Notes: a model not told the origin generated them from the letters alone. Positions 8,205-16,800 are shown, counted from the stretch's first letter. The stretch: 64,000 bases of DNA from Methylobacterium sp. (GCA_013823325.1 PNLY01000001.1:62001-126000), one strand, 5' to 3'. Translations and numbers: made by a program.

Positions 8205-9049
8205 CGCCCGGCCCAGCCGATGACGATGGCGAGGCCAAGATAGATCGCGATCTCGCCGAGCTGCTGCGCCGCGCCGAGGATGTCGCCGGTCTGCCCGCCG
8301 ATCAGGCGAATGGCGGTGCGAGATAGCCAGAAGGCTGCCAGCCCCGACAGAGCAAGGCCGAGCATGAGGCCGGCCAAGGGGAGGGTGCCGGCCGCGACCA
8401 AGAGAAGCGCGAGGATGCCGGACAGCCCGTAGGCGATCGGTAGCACCGATCGGTCCGGCTGTCCGACCGAGGCGGAGGCGCCGTCGCGCCGGGTCGGCGG
8501 GATCGTGGCGAGGATGCGGATGCCTTCGACGCGCGACCAGGGCGCCGCCACGAGCACGGCTGCCGCCGCAGCCCAGGCTCCGGCGCCTTGCAGGATGGCA
8601 GACAATGCGCTCACCCGCAGGAGCAGCGACAGGCCGAGGGCGAGAGCCCCGAAGGTCCCGATGCGGCTGTCCTTCATGATCTCCAGCCGCCGCTCTGGCG
8701 TATGCCCGCCGAACAGCCCATCGGCCGAGTCGGCGAGCCCGTCTTCATGGAAGGCCCCGGTGGTGACGACGAGGGCGGTGACCGCGAGGGCCGCCGTCAG
8801 CGGGCCGCCAACGCCGGCAAGCCCGGCCAGCATCGCGACCAGTGCCGCAGGCGCTGCGATCACCAGCGCGGCGAAGGGCAGGGCTCGCGGCACCAGCCGG
8901 AAATCCGGCAGCATGTGCGGGTTCTCTCCCGGTAGTGCCGGGATCGGCAGGCGCGAATAGAAGCGGATGCAGGTCGCGGTCGCGATCGGCCAGCCCGGCC
9001 AGGTCGGCGCCGTTGCCTGCGTCGCATCATCGCTGTCGGTCTGCGTCAC
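8201..9049 (-). CDS. cobS: adenosylcobinamide-GDP ribazoletransferase
   Basis: CobS joins adenosylcobinamide-GDP to alpha-ribazole to give adenosylcobalamin (or its phosphate), at the inner membrane. This 282-residue protein has the family signature FHEDGLADSADGLFGG near 97-112, the acidic Mg-binding motif, and about six hydrophobic helices in a long Ala/Leu-rich C-terminal half. It is divergent from cobT, which makes the alpha-ribazole phosphate that CobS uses, so the two steps of nucleotide-loop assembly sit back to back. The 106-base gap between them has no recognisable cobalamin riboswitch. Confidence 0.95.
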   Translation of the reverse strand: MTQTDSDDATQATAPTWPGWPIATATCIRFYSRLPIPALPGENPHMLPDFRLVPRALPFAALVIAAPAALVAMLAGLAGVGGPLTAALAVTALVVTTGAFHEDGLADSADGLFGGHTPERRLEIMKDSRIGTFGALALGLSLLLRVSALSAILQGAGAWAAAAAVLVAAPWSRVEGIRILATIPPTRRDGASASVGQPDRSVLPIAYGLSGILALLLVAAGTLPLAGLMLGLALSGLAAFWLSRTAIRLIGGQTGDILGAAQQLGEIAIYLGLAIVIGWAGR

Positions 9050-9155
9050 GCTGCCCTCGGATTGTCTTCGTTCGCTCCAGCCTATAGCAGCAGCGGCTGC
9101 GCGGCGGCGATCTCGTGCTGCCCGATTCCTCAGGTTTTCAAGATCGGCTCCTCAG

Positions 9156-10187
9156 ATGTCTGCGATGCCCGCCTCCGGCCTGCCCTTCGACGATATCCGC
9201 AACCTCATCGCCAACATGCCGGGCCCCGACATGGCGGCGGCCAACACGGTGCGCGCCCGCGACAAGGAACTGACCAAGCCGGCCGGCAGCCTCGGCCGAC
9301 TGGAGGAGATCGCCGAATGGCTCGCCGCCTGGCAGGGCAAGGCGCCGCCGCGGGTCGACCGGCCGCTGGTCTGCGTCTTCGCCGGCAATCACGGCGTCGT
9401 CGCCCAGGGGGTCTCGGCCTTCCCGCAGAGCGTGACGCGCCAGATGCTGGAGAACTTCGCCGCCGGCGGCGCCGCGATCAACCAGATCTGCGCGGCCTAT
9501 GATCTCGGCTTCAAGGTCTTCGACCTCGCCCTCGACCTGCCGACCGGCGATTTCACGCAAGGAGACGCGCTCGACGAGCGCGCCTGCGTCGCCACCATGG
9601 CCTTCGGCATGGAGGCGCTCGCCGGCGGCGCCGATCTGCTCGCGCTCGGCGAGATGGGCATCGGCAACACCACCTCGGCCGCCGCGATCTTCGCCGCGCT
9701 CTATGGCGGCGGCGCAGCTCAGTGGTGTGGCCGCGGCACCGGCGTCGACGACGAGGGCCTGAAGCGCAAGATCACCGCGGTCGAGGCCGGGCTGAAGTTT
9801 CATGCCAATCATCTCGGCGATCCGCTCGAAGTGCTGCGCCGCTTCGGTGGCCGCGAGATGGCGGCGATCTGCGGCGCGATCCTCGCCGCCCGCCTGCAGC
9901 GCATCCCGGTGATCCTCGACGGCTATGTCGTCACCGCCGCCGCCGCGATCCTGCATGCGCTCGATTCCTCCGCGCTCGACCACTGCATCGCCGGCCATCT
10001 CTCGGCCGAGGGCGCCCATGCGCAGGCGCTGGTCAAGCTCGGCAAGCAGCCGCTGCTGGCGCTCGACATGCGGCTCGGGGAGGGGACGGGCGCGGCGCTC
10101 GCCGCCGGCCTGGTCAAGGCCGCCGCCGGCGTCCATTCCGGCATGGCGACCTTCGCGCAGGCGCAGGTCTCGCAAAAGGGCGAGTAG
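9156..10187 (+). CDS. cobT: nicotinate-nucleotide--dimethylbenzimidazole phosphoribosyltransferase
   Basis: CobT transfers phosphoribose from nicotinate mononucleotide to dimethylbenzimidazole, forming alpha-ribazole phosphate for the lower ligand of B12. The 343-residue protein shows KPAGSLGRLEEIAEWLA near 39, VFAGNHGVVAQGVSAFP near 77, LGEMGIGNTTSAAAI near 166-180 and the C-terminal RLGEGTGAALA, whose glutamate corresponds to the catalytic base. The frame is open from 8967, but only the ATG at 9156 gives the normal family N-terminus. It is the partner of the divergent cobS gene. Confidence 0.95.
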   Translation: MSAMPASGLPFDDIRNLIANMPGPDMAAANTVRARDKELTKPAGSLGRLEEIAEWLAAWQGKAPPRVDRPLVCVFAGNHGVVAQGVSAFPQSVTRQMLENFAAGGAAINQICAAYDLGFKVFDLALDLPTGDFTQGDALDERACVATMAFGMEALAGGADLLALGEMGIGNTTSAAAIFAALYGGGAAQWCGRGTGVDDEGLKRKITAVEAGLKFHANHLGDPLEVLRRFGGREMAAICGAILAARLQRIPVILDGYVVTAAAAILHALDSSALDHCIAGHLSAEGAHAQALVKLGKQPLLALDMRLGEGTGAALAAGLVKAAAGVHSGMATFAQAQVSQKGE

Positions 10188-10192
10188 GCCCG

Positions 10193-10597
10193 CTATTCCG
10201 TCCGGAACGGGTTCTCGATCCGGAGCTGTCCCTCGACAACGAGGCCGTGCTGCAGGTCTTCGCTGTGGAGCAGCGTGCAGCCGGCCCGCAGTGCGCTGGC
10301 GACGATCAGCGCGTCATGGAAGCCGAAGCCATAGCGCTCGGCCACGCGAACGGCGTCCCGATGCGTGGCGAGGTCGAGCGGGTGGATGGTCCGGCTCAGC
10401 GTCGTGATCGCTTCGATCGCATCGCCGATCTCGGCCCAGGAGAAGCCGAGCTTGCGGCGTGCGACATTGACGAATTCGTTCAGGACCTGGACGCTGATCT
10501 CGCAGCCGCGGCCGAGCAACGTTTCCGCCACGGTGTTCCGTGGATCGTCGCTGAAGGCGTAGACGACCACATTGCTGTCGAGAAAGGCGCGCGTCAC
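10193..10597 (-). CDS. vapC: PIN-domain ribonuclease toxin, VapC type
   Basis: A 134-residue PIN domain. The four acidic metal-binding positions are present: D7 in FLDSNVVVYAF, E41 in VLNEFVNV, D95 in GFHDALIVASA, and D114 in LHSEDLQ. These enzymes cleave tRNA or rRNA when not neutralised by the antitoxin. The start overlaps the stop of the upstream AbrB-type gene by ATGA, the usual antitoxin-first arrangement. Its own stop lies six bases from the convergent cobT stop. Confidence 0.9.
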   Translation of the reverse strand: MTRAFLDSNVVVYAFSDDPRNTVAETLLGRGCEISVQVLNEFVNVARRKLGFSWAEIGDAIEAITTLSRTIHPLDLATHRDAVRVAERYGFGFHDALIVASALRAGCTLLHSEDLQHGLVVEGQLRIENPFRTE

Positions 10598-10830
10598 GGC
10601 GCACGCTCATTGGCCTCGTCGCGATCGAAGCGCCAGCCGGCCGGGAGTGGTTTGCGCAGGCTGCGGATAAGGGCCAGCGCCTGTGGCTTGCGCTCGTCAC
10701 GGGCGATCAGGAAGGTGCGATCATCCGCAATACGGACTTCCACATCGTCGCCTTCCTTGAGCGCCAGCGCCTCGCTGACGGCGGCGGGTATCCGGATGGC
10801 GAGGCTGTTGCCCCAACGCGCGACCTGCAT
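10594..10830 (-). CDS. vapB: AbrB/MazE-type antitoxin, VapB type
   Basis: A 78-residue swapped-hairpin DNA-binding protein: MQVARWGNSLAIRIPAAV (1-18), then ALALKEGDDVEVRIADDRTF, the standard AbrB/MazE domain, followed by an Arg/Trp-rich tail (PLPAGWRFDRDEANERA) that should thread into the toxin. The frame is open from 10872, but ATG 10830 is preceded by AGGAGG at a 7-base spacing and gives the canonical domain start. It would neutralise the coupled PIN toxin and repress the operon from the palindrome just upstream. Confidence 0.88.
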   Translation of the reverse strand: MQVARWGNSLAIRIPAAVSEALALKEGDDVEVRIADDRTFLIARDERKPQALALIRSLRKPLPAGWRFDRDEANERAP

Positions 10831-10846
10831 GGAATAGCCTCCTGTT

Positions 10847-10871
10847 TGATATACGCGGGACATGTATATCA
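10847..10871 (-). promoter_or_regulatory. probable VapB autoregulatory operator
   Basis: Arms tgatatac (10847-10854) and gtatatca (10864-10871) form a perfect 8-bp inverted repeat with a 9-base spacer, directly upstream of the antitoxin ribosome site. AbrB-type antitoxins bind such AT-rich palindromes as a VapBC complex. The TATA-like arms probably overlap the -10 element. Binding itself is inferred. Confidence 0.6.
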
Positions 10872-10893
10872 TGGGAGCTGCGATCCAGCATAC

Positions 10894-10926
10894 AAGACGC
10901 GCCGGACATCCAGCCCGGCGCGTCTT
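10894..10926 (-). terminator. stem-loop after the GST gene
   Basis: A perfect 12-bp stem (10894-10905 with 10915-10926; arm aagacgcgccgg) has a 9-base loop and lies just beyond the GST stop at 10935. The T-run on the minus strand is weak (cttgta), so termination efficiency is uncertain. Confidence 0.55.
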
Positions 10927-10934
10927 TCATCTGA

Positions 10935-11639
10935 TCAGACGCCGTAGCGCGCGATCACCTCGGCCAGCGGCAGTTGGCCCTTGAGCGCGCCGCTGCCGGC
11001 CGGCGTCGCGCCGTCTTCCAGCGCCGTCGCGAACACCACCGCCGGGTCGCTCTCGAGCCGCTGGCGCAGCGCCTGCAGCTTCGGCCAGCGCGAGATGTCG
11101 GCGACCTCATGGTACTCGAGCCAGCGCGCCACGCCGGCGAGCAGCCCGTCGGCGAGGCTATGCTTGTCGCCGACCAGCCAGCTGCTGCCATCCAGCATCT
11201 CTTCCAGCCTGTCATGGCGCTCGATCACCCGCTCGCGCCCGAAACGGCGCAGCGCCGCCTCGAAATCGGGGTCGGGCTCAGGCAGTTCCAGCGCGACCCA
11301 CAGCGGGCCGAAGGCGCCGGTGAAGCCGGTATTGAGGAAGCCCATGAGCTGGTGCATCCGGTCGGCTTCGGGCGAGAGCGGATCGAAGCTGATCCGCCGC
11401 TCCGTGTCGCGCGCTTCTAGATAGGCGGCGATCGCCATGGTCTCGGTCAGCGGGCGGCCCTTGTCCGTGATCAGCACCGGGGTCTCGACGCGCTGGTTGA
11501 TCCGCTTGTAGGGCGGCTCGCGCATCTCGCCGAGCATGTCGACACGGCTCAGCCTGTAGGGCTGGCCAAGCCATTCGAGGGCCGCGACCAGGCCCATCGA
11601 GGTGCCGGACGGGTAGCCATAAACGAGGATCGGTTCCAT
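10935..11639 (-). CDS. glutathione S-transferase family protein
   Basis: A 234-residue two-domain GST. The thioredoxin-like N-terminal domain starts PILVYGYPSGTSMGLVAALEWLG and has the cis-proline region RVETPVLITDKGRPLTETMAIAAYLEA near 50-76. The helical C-terminal domain includes SWLVGDKHSLADGLLAGVARW near 150, the N-capping/hydrophobic-staple segment with aspartate. The presumptive catalytic serine lies in PSGTS. It is divergent from an HxlR regulator 109 bases away, which probably controls it in response to electrophiles or oxidants (inference). Substrate unknown. Confidence 0.9.
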   Translation of the reverse strand: MEPILVYGYPSGTSMGLVAALEWLGQPYRLSRVDMLGEMREPPYKRINQRVETPVLITDKGRPLTETMAIAAYLEARDTERRISFDPLSPEADRMHQLMGFLNTGFTGAFGPLWVALELPEPDPDFEAALRRFGRERVIERHDRLEEMLDGSSWLVGDKHSLADGLLAGVARWLEYHEVADISRWPKLQALRQRLESDPAVVFATALEDGATPAGSGALKGQLPLAEVIARYGV

Positions 11640-11707
11640 TGTGCGTTTTCCATCTGGGTTGGGAAACGCTGCGCAGCGGGCTGGAACCTAGTCACTCGCC
11701 GCCCCAT

Positions 11708-11716
11708 GTAAATTAC
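11708..11716. promoter_or_regulatory. candidate HxlR operator half-palindrome
   Basis: The sequence gtaaattac is a 9-bp odd palindrome (GTAA-A-TTAC) in the 109-base GST/HxlR intergenic region, and a second ctgtaac lies 12 bases on. HxlR/YodB regulators bind short palindromes of this type between themselves and a divergent target. No footprint is known; this is inference from position and symmetry. Confidence 0.4.
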
Positions 11717-11748
11717 GCACTTTTCTGTAACCAGGCGCGGAACGGATC

Positions 11749-12096
11749 ATGAAGAACGTCGTGTCCGACTGCTCGATCGAGAGCGTCATGCGGGTGCTGA
11801 GCGGCCGCTGGCCGACGTTGCTGCTCTACTATCTGAAGGATGGCACCAAGCGCTTCAACGAACTCCGGCGCGACAACCCGACGGTCTCGCACCGCATGCT
11901 GGCGCTTGAGCTGCGCAAGCTGGAAGCCGCCGGCATCATCAGCCGGATCGATCATGACGGCTATCCGCGCCGGGTCGATTACGGACTGACGGAAGCAGGC
12001 CGGCGTCTTGTGCCGCTGATCGATGCCCTCGGCAATTGGTGGGAAGAGGTCGAGGCCGAGCGAGGCGCTGCGCCACCGCTCTCGCAGGTCGCTTAG
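11749..12096 (+). CDS. HxlR-family winged-helix transcriptional regulator
   Basis: A 115-residue HxlR protein: CSIESVMRVLSGRWPTLLLYYL (8-29), then RFNELRRDNPTVSHRMLALELRKLEAAGII, the recognition helix, and RRVDYGLTEAGRRLVPLIDAL, the wing and dimer helix. The single cysteine at position 8 aligns with the redox- or electrophile-sensing cysteine of YodB/HypR-type members. It is divergent from a glutathione S-transferase gene, which fits a thiol-stress circuit. Full length and well conserved. Confidence 0.92.
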   Translation: MKNVVSDCSIESVMRVLSGRWPTLLLYYLKDGTKRFNELRRDNPTVSHRMLALELRKLEAAGIISRIDHDGYPRRVDYGLTEAGRRLVPLIDALGNWWEEVEAERGAAPPLSQVA

Positions 12097-12136
12097 GTCA
12101 CTATACGGCCCTTCAGACGAGCGCCGGGGCGTCCAC

Positions 12137-13111
12137 TCACTTTGGCTCGAGCGAGATCTTGGCTGCCGCGGCGACCTCCTTCCAGCGCGCGATGTCGGCG
12201 GCGAGGAAGGCGCGGAACTCTGCCGGCGTGTTGCAGACGACATCGCCGCCGAGCACGGCGAGCTTCTTCTGGATCTCCAGGTCGGCGCAGGCCTTGACCA
12301 CCTCGGCGTGCAGCCGGGTGACGATCTCGGCGGGCACGCCCGTCGGTACCAGCAGGCCGAACCAGGCGACCGTCTCGTAGCCCGGGAACCCGCTTTCCTC
12401 GACGGTCGGTACCTCCGGCAGCGCCGCGGCGCGCTTGCGCGTGGTCACGGCGAGCGGGGTCACCTGCCCGGACTGCGCGAGCCCGATTGCCGGCGGCAGG
12501 TTCACCGCCATGAACTCGATCTGGCCGGAGACGAGGTCGTTCAGCGCCGGGCCCGAGCCGCGATAGGGCACATGCGTCGCTTCGATGCCGGTCAGCACCT
12601 TCAGATATTCCGAGTTCATATGCGCCGAGGAGCCGTTGCCGCCTGAGGCGAAGCTGAGCTTGCCCGGATTTGCCTTGGCGTAGGCGACGAGCTCGGCGAG
12701 TGACTTCACCGGCAGCTTCTTGCTGGCGAGGAAGATGTTCGGCGCACGATAGACCAGCGAGACCGGCGCGAAATCGCGCATGGCGTCATAGGGCACGTCC
12801 TTGTAGGTCGCCGGGATGATGCCGTGCGAGCCGGCATTGCCCATGATCAGCGTGTAGCCGTCGGGCGCTGCCTTGGCGGCAGCTGCCGAGCCGACGACGC
12901 CGCCGGCGCCCATCCGGTTCTCGACCACGACGGGCTGCCCGAGAGCCGCCCGCAGTTTCTCGCCGATCAGCCTTGCGGCGATGTCGGAGCCGTCGCCGGG
13001 CGCGCTCGGCACGATCAGCATCACCTGCCGCTCCGGCCAAGGACCGGCCTGCGCCGCCAGCAGGCCGAAGCCCAGCAGGGCACCGGTGAACGACGCGACG
13101 AACCTGCGCAT
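12137..13111 (-). CDS. Bug/TctC-family tripartite tricarboxylate receptor
   Basis: A complete 324-residue Bug receptor: signal peptide (FTGALLGFGLLAAQAG), WPERQVMLIVPSAPGDGSDI, NRMGAGGVVGSAAAAKAAPDGYTL near 65-88, the loop VPYRGSGPALNDLVSG near 180, and PEVPTVEESGFPGYETV. These residues form the carboxylate-binding pincer of TTT receptors. No TctAB permease genes are adjacent, so this is an orphan receptor. It is convergent with the HxlR gene, and a 149-base gap separates it from the sensor kinase. Ligand unknown. Confidence 0.93.
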   Translation of the reverse strand: MRRFVASFTGALLGFGLLAAQAGPWPERQVMLIVPSAPGDGSDIAARLIGEKLRAALGQPVVVENRMGAGGVVGSAAAAKAAPDGYTLIMGNAGSHGIIPATYKDVPYDAMRDFAPVSLVYRAPNIFLASKKLPVKSLAELVAYAKANPGKLSFASGGNGSSAHMNSEYLKVLTGIEATHVPYRGSGPALNDLVSGQIEFMAVNLPPAIGLAQSGQVTPLAVTTRKRAAALPEVPTVEESGFPGYETVAWFGLLVPTGVPAEIVTRLHAEVVKACADLEIQKKLAVLGGDVVCNTPAEFRAFLAADIARWKEVAAAAKISLEPK

Positions 13112-13260
13112 GCTTATCTCCCCAACCTGCCGTGAGCGGAGTGACGCTCATGGATGTCCCGGCTGCAGCACTATGCGGCGCTTCGCGATCAAAGCAATCG
13201 ACCCGCCCGCGGGGCAGATATTCGAAAGGGGAGGAGGCGTAAGGCCTTGTCCTGCAAGCC

Positions 13261-14781
13261 TTACGCCGCCGAGCGCTCGTTTGGCTCCGGCAGGGCCGGC
13301 AACGTGTCCATCACGCGCTCGGCCGGCAGGGTGATCGTCACTTCCGTGCCGGCGCGCGGGCTCGACTTGATGCGGAAGCCGCCGCCATGCAGGTCGATCA
13401 ATCCCTTGACGATCGGCAGGCCGAGACCCGAGCCCTGCTCGGCGGTCTTGATCGCCAGGGAACCGCGCCCGAAGGTCTGCATCACCACCGGGATCTCGTC
13501 CTCAGGGATGCCGGGGCCGGTATCGGTGATCGAGACATATTGCCCGCCGGTCGCGGTCCAGCCGACCTTGATCGAGATCTCGCCGCCCTGCGGCGTGAAC
13601 TTGATCGCGTTCGCCAGGATGTTCAGGACCGCCTGGCGGATGGCGCGCTCGTCGGCCCAGATCCGCGGCAGCTCCGGCTCGGTCGCCTGGCGGATGGTCT
13701 GGCCCTTGGTCTTGGCGCGCAGGTTGAGCATGTGCGCGGCATCGTCGGCGATGGCGGCGAGGCTGATCGCCTCCTCGTTGAGTTCGTATTTGCCGGCCTC
13801 GATGCGCGAGAGGTCGAGGATTTCGTTGATCAGCGTCAGCAGGTGCTGGCCGGAGGAATGGATGTCGCCGGAATATTCCTTGTAGGAGGCGTTGGCGTGT
13901 GGGCCGAACACCTCGTTCTTCATCACCTCGGAGAAGCCGAGGATGGCGTTGAGCGGGGTGCGCAGCTCGTGGCTCATCGTCGCCAGGAAGCGCGACTTGG
14001 CGAGGTTGGCTTCCTCCGCCTTGCGCCTGGCCTCGTCGGAATTGGCCTTGGCGGTCTCGAGCTCGGCGATCAGCGCATCCTTCTCCGCCCGGGATTCGAT
14101 CGTCTCGACCGAGGTCGAATAGAGCCGTTTGGTCAGGAAAATGAAGAAGAGCTGGGCGCAGGCCGCCATCAGCAGCATGGTGACGCTGTCGATGTCGCTG
14201 CGGCCGCTGAAGGACAGGACGATCGCGCCGACGATCGGCACCAGGCCCGAATAGACCGCGATCGGCATGGTCGCGGCGAGCGTGACGGTCAGCGCGCTGA
14301 CGATCAGCAGCGCCGTCATCAGGAAAAAGCGGGCGCCGGGCGCCTCGATGCCGATGAAGAGACTGGCCAGCAGGGCCCAGGACAGGCCGTGCAGCAATTC
14401 GGCGGTGGGCAGCAGCTTGCGCCAGAAGCCGACGCGCGCCGCCGCGGATGGCTCTGCCAGGAAGCGCCGGCACAGGACGGCGGTGAAGCCGGTGGTCAGC
14501 ACCACCAAAGTGAGCCAGCCCGAGACCGTGTAGAACGGCACCCAGACGCAGGCCGCCGCCGCCACCAGGAAGGCGAGTAGCAGGGTGCCGGCCGAGCCGT
14601 TCAGCCGGTATTGCGCGAAGACGCGGACGAGCTCGTAGTCGAAGGCGCGCTGCAACCCTGTCGACGAGGTCAGCTTCTCGCGCGCCGACCGGACCTCGCG
14701 GTTGATCAGCTTGCGGCGCGCCAGGGCGGTCGGATCGGGTCCGCGGCCGCGCTGCACCTGTTCGGCTGTCAATTCCGGCAT
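13261..14781 (-). CDS. membrane sensor histidine kinase, PleC/DivJ-like architecture
   Basis: A 506-residue kinase. The N-terminal third has about six hydrophobic helices (residues about 55-210) and no clear periplasmic domain. A short coiled coil (IESRAEKDALIAELETAKAN) leads to the HisKA box FLATMSHELRTPLNAILGFS near 272-291 with the phospho-histidine, then an HATPase domain with NILANAIKFTPQGGEI, DTGPGIPEDE and GSGLGLPIVKGLIDLHGG. This resembles the PleC/DivJ group of alphaproteobacterial kinases. No response regulator is adjacent, so the partner is elsewhere. A frame extends to 15636, but ATG 14781 (or 14838) gives the natural start and leaves room for a divergent promoter. Confidence 0.88.
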   Translation of the reverse strand: MPELTAEQVQRGRGPDPTALARRKLINREVRSAREKLTSSTGLQRAFDYELVRVFAQYRLNGSAGTLLLAFLVAAAACVWVPFYTVSGWLTLVVLTTGFTAVLCRRFLAEPSAAARVGFWRKLLPTAELLHGLSWALLASLFIGIEAPGARFFLMTALLIVSALTVTLAATMPIAVYSGLVPIVGAIVLSFSGRSDIDSVTMLLMAACAQLFFIFLTKRLYSTSVETIESRAEKDALIAELETAKANSDEARRKAEEANLAKSRFLATMSHELRTPLNAILGFSEVMKNEVFGPHANASYKEYSGDIHSSGQHLLTLINEILDLSRIEAGKYELNEEAISLAAIADDAAHMLNLRAKTKGQTIRQATEPELPRIWADERAIRQAVLNILANAIKFTPQGGEISIKVGWTATGGQYVSITDTGPGIPEDEIPVVMQTFGRGSLAIKTAEQGSGLGLPIVKGLIDLHGGGFRIKSSPRAGTEVTITLPAERVMDTLPALPEPNERSAA

Positions 14782-14868
14782 GATCCGAAGGCAAAGGCTC
14801 CCGTCCGGCGGCGCACCCGTCGCGACCCGGCTCGCCATGATGAGTTGGAAATCGTTAAGCTTGTGCTG

Positions 14869-15420
14869 ATGGCGCGCTTCGGATTCAGGACAGGCAATTA
14901 CGGACCGTTCGGCTGGCGCCGTGTCGGCCGCTCGGTCGACTTCTTCGTAGCCCTTGGATTCCTTCTGCTTTTGGCGATTGCCGGGGCCGTGCTGCAGTAC
15001 CGCCTCGGCGGCGGCCGCGATCTCGTCGGAGCGGCCGAGGCGATCGACGGCGATTCGCTGCGGCTGCTCGGCGAGGAGCTGCGGCTGGAAGGCATCGACG
15101 CGCCCGAGTATCGGCAGACCTGCCGCGATCGCAATGGCGGCGAGGTCGCCTGCGGCCGGCAGGCGCGGCGCGCGCTTTCCGCCATGCTGGCGCTCGGCAA
15201 TGTCAGCTGCACGGTCTCGCGGCCCGATCGCTATGGCCGCGGGCTGGCACGTTGCCGGCAGGGCGACGCCGAGATCAACGCGGCCCTGGTCCGTCAGGGG
15301 CACGCAGTCTCCTACGGCGCCTACCAGGCCGAGGAGGCCGAGGCGAAGGCCGCCGGCCGCGGCATCTGGGCGACGAGCTTCGAGCGGCCGGAAGCGTGGC
15401 GCAGGAGCCATCCGCGTTGA
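14869..15420 (+). CDS. membrane-tethered thermonuclease (SNase) family protein
   Basis: A 183-residue protein with one N-terminal transmembrane helix (FFVALGFLLLLAIAGAVLQY, about 25-44) and a staphylococcal-nuclease domain behind it. Catalytic-site features are IDGDSLRLLGEELRLEGIDAPE near 59-80 (Asp, Arg, Asp/Glu) and DRYGRGLARC near 120 with the second arginine. Cysteines in RQTCRDRNGGEVACG suggest a disulfide outside the membrane. It should act on nucleic acid in the periplasm or at the membrane surface. It is divergent from the sensor kinase 87 bases away. The start is the first ATG giving the membrane helix. Confidence 0.85.
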   Translation: MARFGFRTGNYGPFGWRRVGRSVDFFVALGFLLLLAIAGAVLQYRLGGGRDLVGAAEAIDGDSLRLLGEELRLEGIDAPEYRQTCRDRNGGEVACGRQARRALSAMLALGNVSCTVSRPDRYGRGLARCRQGDAEINAALVRQGHAVSYGAYQAEEAEAKAAGRGIWATSFERPEAWRRSHPR

Positions 15421-15571
15421 GCCTGGGCCATGCGGATTCCTCAATCCCGTCGCCGGCTCAGGTATTTTCGTCTCCGGCAAGGGCGACCTAAAGAAGGAAT
15501 GCTTCTTTTGTCCTTTCGTGGATTCGCAGCCGCATGACCCTGCAGCCCGCTTGCCGACTTGAGCTGCTGGC

Positions 15572-16492
15572 ATGATCGGCGCGATCCTGCTCGCTCTGGC
15601 GCCGATCGCCCTGCTGATCGCGCTCGGCCACGCCATGCGGCGCCTGCGCTTCCTGCCGGACGCGTTCTGGCCGCAGGCGGAGCGCCTGAGCTATTACGTG
15701 CTGTTGCCGGCCCTCTTCATGCACGCTCTGGCGATGGCCGATCTCCGCGGCCTGCCCGTCGCCGAACTGGCGTTGACGCTGATCGCGGCGATCGTTGCCG
15801 TTGCGGCGGTGCTGGTCCTGGCGAAGCCCTGGCTCGGCTACAGCGACGCCGCCTTCACCTCGGTTTTCCAGGGCGGCATCCGCTTCAACAACTATGTCGG
15901 CCTGAGCGCGGCCGGCAGCATGCTTGGCGCCTCGGCCCTGCCGCTTGCCGCGGTGGCCAATGCGGCGATCGTGCCGACCGTCAACGTGCTCTGCGTCCTC
16001 GTCTTCGCCCGCTGGGGCTCGGCCCAGCCGAGCCTGCGCGGCATCCTGCGGGGCCTCGCCCTCAATCCGCTGCTGATGTCCTGCGTGCTCGGCATCGCCA
16101 TCCAGCTCAGCGGCCTTGGCCTGCCGCCCGGTGTCGAGGGCTGCCTCAAGGCGCTCGGCCAGGCCTCGCTGCCGATCGGCCTGCTCTGTGTCGGCGCGGC
16201 GCTCGACTGGGGCGCGCTCGGACGCGGTCTGAAGCCGGCGCTGGTCGCCTCCGTCGCCAAGTTCGTGCTGATGCCGCTCGCCACCTATGCGGCGCTGAAA
16301 GGTTTCGGCCTCGGTGGCCAGGCGGCGACGCTCGCCATCCTGTTCCAGTCGCTGCCGACGGCCTCCTCGTCCTATGTGATGGCGCGCCAGCTCGGCGGCG
16401 ATGCGCCGCTGATGGCCGGCATCTGCGCGCTGCAGACCGTGGTGGCAGCGGTCGCAGTGCCGCTCGCCCTGATCCTGCTCGTGCCGGGCTGA
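15572..16492 (+). CDS. AEC-family (auxin efflux carrier-like) transporter
   Basis: A 306-residue inner-membrane protein with ten predicted helices in two halves of five. The first half contains QGGIRFNNYVGLSAAGSM near 93 and the second half AKFVLMPLATYAALKGFGL, with FQSLPTASSSYVMARQLGGD near 270, the conserved segment of the AEC/MdcF family. Members carry malonate, malate or other organic anions out of, or in exchange across, the membrane. There is no linked catabolic gene to fix the substrate. The 151-base gap upstream has no clear signal. Confidence 0.88.
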   Translation: MIGAILLALAPIALLIALGHAMRRLRFLPDAFWPQAERLSYYVLLPALFMHALAMADLRGLPVAELALTLIAAIVAVAAVLVLAKPWLGYSDAAFTSVFQGGIRFNNYVGLSAAGSMLGASALPLAAVANAAIVPTVNVLCVLVFARWGSAQPSLRGILRGLALNPLLMSCVLGIAIQLSGLGLPPGVEGCLKALGQASLPIGLLCVGAALDWGALGRGLKPALVASVAKFVLMPLATYAALKGFGLGGQAATLAILFQSLPTASSSYVMARQLGGDAPLMAGICALQTVVAAVAVPLALILLVPG

Positions 16493-16496
16493 TCGC

Positions 16497-16646
16497 TCAT
16501 AGCGGGTCGCGCGGATCGTCCTTGCTCGGTCCGTCGAGACGGGCCGCGCCGGGCTGCCGCGAACGCGACCAGAAGGTTGCGAGCATCAGCCCTGCCGGGA
16601 CGGCAAGGATCACGATCCAGACGACGAAACTCCAATCCTGCGGCAT
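16497..16646 (-). CDS. small single-span membrane protein, unknown
   Basis: A 49-residue frame with one hydrophobic helix, DWSFVVWIVILAVPAGLMLATFW split by no charge (residues about 4-26), followed by a polar tail ending PSKDDPRDPL. ATG 16646 is preceded by GGGAGGTG about eleven bases upstream, a credible ribosome site, and the hydrophobic/polar pattern supports real coding. The open frame upstream to 16802 is probably not used. It lies between the convergent AEC gene and the divergent GST gene. I do not recognise a family. Confidence 0.45.
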   Translation of the reverse strand: MPQDWSFVVWIVILAVPAGLMLATFWSRSRQPGAARLDGPSKDDPRDPL

Positions 16647-16800
16647 GACTTGCGCCACCTCCCGAGTAACAATCTCGGCAGGGGCTCGCTTGTTCCACTC
16701 TGGCGCGTCGTCATGCCGCCGTGTTTGCAGGCTGAACTCTTGACAGGGCAGCCGCGGCACCGTGAAACCGCCATGTCCGAGACGGTGAAAGGCGAGGGGC

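Noticed and set aside
9050-9155. Possible cobalamin riboswitch between cobS and cobT
   Set aside because: I looked for the B12-box consensus and paired stems and saw neither; the gap is also short for that class.
13236-13267. Inverted repeat ggcgtaaggc...gccttacgcc at the sensor kinase stop
   Set aside because: The stem is real (13236-13245 with 13258-13267), but it includes the stop codon and lacks a T-run, so I did not call a terminator.
14782-15636. Upstream extension of the PleC/DivJ-like kinase
   Set aside because: The extension is antisense to the SNase gene and has no domain content; ATG 14781 or 14838 gives a normal start.
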